Source of the DNA: Malaya genurostris
Taxonomy: Eukaryota; Arthropoda; Insecta; Diptera; Culicidae
DNA: 64,000 nt
Assembly: GCF_030247185.1 (NCBI RefSeq)
Contig: NC_080571.1
Location: 70,780,172 to 70,844,171, forward strand
Direction of reading: 5' to 3'
Shown here: piece by piece, positions 61,150 to 64,000 of the stretch
Layout: every line of letters starts with the position of its first letter
Numbering within the stretch: the stretch's first letter is position 1
Made by a program: the position numbers and the translations under genes
Notes under the pieces: generated by a model
Seen by the model: the letters and a program-made list of their open reading frames with translations, nothing else
Databases searched by the model: none
What the model was told of the DNA's origin: nothing

Positions 61150-62330
61150 GTGAGTACTAGTAGTTATAAGATTTAGATCCGAATCTAAAACCAGTGAAGA
61201 ATAAAATGATCAATATTACTAAAATTGTACGTCAGTGCTCAGTGCTCACTTCGTTGACGAGATGCATTCTCGCCATGACGATGCAACAGGTCTCTCGCTG
61301 CACATGCAATGCATGTTTTTTATGTGTAATACTGTCCAAGGGCATTAGTTGTCGGCTTCAAAGCTCATTATATAGCTCTAAGGTTATGGAGCTATAAATT
61401 CGCTAAACCTATTTGATCGTTGGTTTCTAATGTTTTCATCGCCTTTCCAAAAATGTGCTTAGTCATCATGACAGTAGCCAATTTGTTTGCTGTTCAAATT
61501 TTATAACAAAACTATAGCGTTTTTTTCGATTGTACTGTTGTGGCGTATCCGTTTTGTTATCGGTTATTTAGAGTAGCGCTTATAAATAAGAGAAAGTGTT
61601 TAAATTTTAGCGTAGTTGCGGTCTGCGAGAATTTTGCCCGTTCTCTTATCAGGTTTTGTAGTGACGCGGATTCTCTGAAATTCTTTTGTAATATACAAAA
61701 ATTGAACAATTTCGTTGGTTTTGCAAAAACAAAAAACAAAAACAATACGCTCCTGTCTAATTTTTCCATCACGTATTACAGTAGATCCATAAACTAGGAA
61801 TAATACTCGATTTATTTCAGTAGCTAACGGTTCTGTTGTACACAGAAAATCCTGTTTTATTCAGCCACATTCTTGTTTACGGCCGTATGCGATACATTCG
61901 AAAGTATGCCAACAACCCCAATCTAATTTTAAACCATCAGTTCCGGTACAGACTTAAGTTATAATGACAAATGTTTGACCTTGTCAAACATTCGTATGAG
62001 CACAAACTTTCGAACGTATTCAAAAGAGCCATTCTTGTTTTCACTCGAATGCGTACGAACGCGATTCCTGTGTGGAAAAAGTATCGGCATCGGAGGAGTG
62101 TTTTCAATGATTCTAGGCATCAAAGGAGTGGCGAATGCTACAGAATTAAATAATTATCATTGTTGAGATGCAATTATCGTTCTTAAATTACAAAAACACT
62201 TGTTTTTTTTCGGTATTGTAGAGTAACCATGGTATTTTTCCGAAGTTTTCCCATGTTTATTGACGCTTTTTAGCAATTGGTTACTGAGTTCTACGATTCA
62301 CAGTTGATTCACCGCGAAATGGTTCACAGC
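61150..62330 (+). other. Unassigned, probably intron of the preceding gene
   Basis: No exon or transposon end recognised. Confidence 0.35.
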
Positions 62331-62334
62331 CTAA

Positions 62335-62829
62335 GGGTGAAGCCAGTACAGTTTTAACGGAATGCGAAAGTGTAGAAAGAGATTTCATGTACAGTCAATG
62401 AAAGTGCATTAAATGAGTTTTGAGAATATTTCGAGTTATGTCGATGGAAAAAGTTTATACATTTTCCATACATTTTAAGTTGAAAATGTTAAGAAGCTGG
62501 CTTCCAATCGGCACTACTGCTGGAAATAGAACTTCGGAAGTTGGAACTACTGCAGAAAAAAGCATTGTCGCGTGAGAAAGATTTGTATTCTGCCAAAAAA
62601 AGCTACAACTTCGGATAGAGCTGCCGGCGATTAACACTACAGCATGTAGGTGGCTCAAATAAGAGTCAAGTTGATTTCAATTCATTTTAATCAGAATTTT
62701 CTTTTCATTAAATAGGAATATAAATAAAATATATTGTTTTATTACTACTATCACTTTGACACTCGCTATCATTGGAAAACTTTCGCGTTACGTATCGCGT
62801 CGCGTGTCGCGCCCACTCTGGCTTCACCC
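62335..62829. mobile_element. MITE with GGGTGAAGCCAG ends and TAA duplication, 495 bp (PIF/Harbinger-like)
   Basis: Inverted ends GGGTGAAGCCAG and CTGGCTTCACCC, each flanked by TAA (62332-62334 and 62830-62832). Three-base T/A-type duplications and GG(G) termini fit PIF/Harbinger. Non-coding; a CpG-rich 'cgcgtcgcgtgtcgcgcc' lies near the right end. Confidence 0.7.
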
Positions 62830-62832
62830 TAA

Positions 62833-64000
62833 GAGTGAGATGTGTTTCCAATGAACTTTGAAAAACCCAACAGATGCTCTTTCAAACTGCTACGCTAACA
62901 AATACCCTGTACAATGGCGTACGGTTTGGCAGGGGCGGCAATTAATGCTCTTTCCCTGATAACAAGAGTCACCTTGATCCTATAATCAGAGATCAGCGGA
63001 GACATTGTTATGATTCCAAACCAAATTTACAAATGGTTAATGCTGTTTTCTCAAAAAAATTAAGCAAAAGTGATGGATACATTTAATTTTTTTTGTTACA
63101 AGTGTGATACTTCACAAGCAAACAAACCCGAACATTGATTCACGCGTGATCTGTCAAAAACAGTGTTGCCATAAAGATACCAGCAAAAAACAACCTGGCA
63201 CTAGCAGGCCTGGCAATAATCAACTCCGTACTTCATCATCACCGAGTTCAGCTCACCTGCAAATCGGTTTCAGAAGCATCGCTGAGCGAGTTGAGTAACT
63301 GGGTAACCATTTCAAAAACCAATTACGGCTCGGCAAAGAAAAATTTCAACATTCTAAGAATACTTAGTTGTGATAAATTTAATTTCGAAAAACGAAAGTG
63401 TTTCTTCTTTCTCGGAATTCTGTCTAGTTTTTTTTTAATAATTGATCAAAAACGCGACGCGCGCAGTCCGCTAAACAAATAAAAATATTTACATCTATTT
63501 TCATGCACATATTTGAAGCAGGAAATTGAATATGAAGTTACTCCTCAGACCTTTACTTCTCAATTTACTTTGAAAGCAAAACTAAGCGTAAATTAAAATA
63601 TGTTGTATAATTAATTGAAAAATCAAGGCATTGCAATTTAGTTTTACATCAATGATGGTTTTCAATAAAATTTGTGATTCAATTGATGCCTATTTCAAAG
63701 TATCTTTGAATTACAAGTCGTGTAAATTTCATTATTTTTTTCTGTGTACATTTCACCTTAATACATAACCTTTCTCATTTAGCGGACGGCGAAAATAATC
63801 GCATAACTTTTTGTTTTGTTGCCGATCGATTTCATATCTAATCTAGTGCTATAAATGGAAATCACGGTGCTTTTTTAAATTGATTTAATCCCAAACAACT
63901 GCTACACTAGTTTATTTCCATGCTTACTAGAGTCTTTCCCAAATTAGAAAAGTTATCCTAAATTGATCATTTTAAGTCTAATGTGATATTGCAGAGGAAT
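62833..64000. other. Unassigned to window end
   Basis: No gene or element with visible ends. Frames at 63104-63482 have no domain. Confidence 0.4.

Noticed and set aside
1..64000. CRISPR array, rRNA, phage or bacterial operon
   Set aside because: No regularly spaced identical repeats, no rRNA signature; genes are spliced and eukaryotic.

Overview
This is insect nuclear DNA, almost certainly from a culicine (Aedes-like) mosquito. The genes have insect homologues and spliceosomal introns. Many introns are only 59-63 nt, while others swell to 4-12 kb with transposons. The transposon mix includes an ITmD37E element (a group known mainly from mosquitoes), several mariners, Tc1-like fragments, hAT-type MITEs, tRNA-derived SINEs and a very abundant (CA)n-associated repeat. 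The species call is inference; no rRNA, real tRNA gene, CRISPR array or bacterial-type operon is visible.

Four genes are well supported. (1) An RN-tre/USP6NL-type Rab GTPase-activating protein lies on the + strand, with coding exons 8740-9588, 18905-19225, 19295-19463 and 31334-31674 (559 aa). (2) An intronless 198-aa Cys/Pro-rich protein (30199-30795, +) sits inside the last RN-tre intron. (3) An EFHC1/EFHC2-type axonemal protein lies on the - strand in six exons: 45880-45830, 45766-45225, 36654-36141, 36077-35748, 35688-35048 and 34986-34773 (763 aa, three DM10 domains). Its second intron is 8.6 kb and full of transposons. (4) A mitochondrial thioredoxin lies on the - strand in two exons, 52715-52596 and 48041-47757 (134 aa), with a WCDPC active site and Asn in place of the usual buried Asp. 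A fifth, partial gene begins at 60945-61145 (+) with a mitochondrial-presequence-like exon whose partner exons I cannot find.

Layout: 1-4600 holds dispersed repeats and a gag-like retroelement split by a mariner. 4614-7482 is a nest of inverted repeats and MITEs. 7483-31850 is RN-tre with its two large introns. 32.3-33.8 kb is Tc1-like debris. 34.7-45.9 kb is EFHC, with a second gag-like element split by a second copy of the same mariner, a minisatellite and SINEs. 46.1-47.0 kb is a hAT MITE and a SINE. 47.6-52.8 kb is the thioredoxin gene, whose intron holds a MITE and an ITmD37E element. 53-60 kb is repeats and a mariner split by a hAT MITE. 60.4-64 kb is the partial mitochondrial gene and a PIF-like MITE.

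The genes do not form a pathway: a Rab-GAP (membrane traffic), a ciliary microtubule inner protein, a mitochondrial redox protein and a Cys-rich protein of unknown role. The most interesting signals are three copies of a gag-only retroelement that each pass from a zinc-knuckle ORF to a shared 3' terminus without any reverse transcriptase; two copies of one mariner that each interrupt a copy of that element; the double active-site change in the thioredoxin; and the long inverted-repeat nest at 4.6-7.5 kb.
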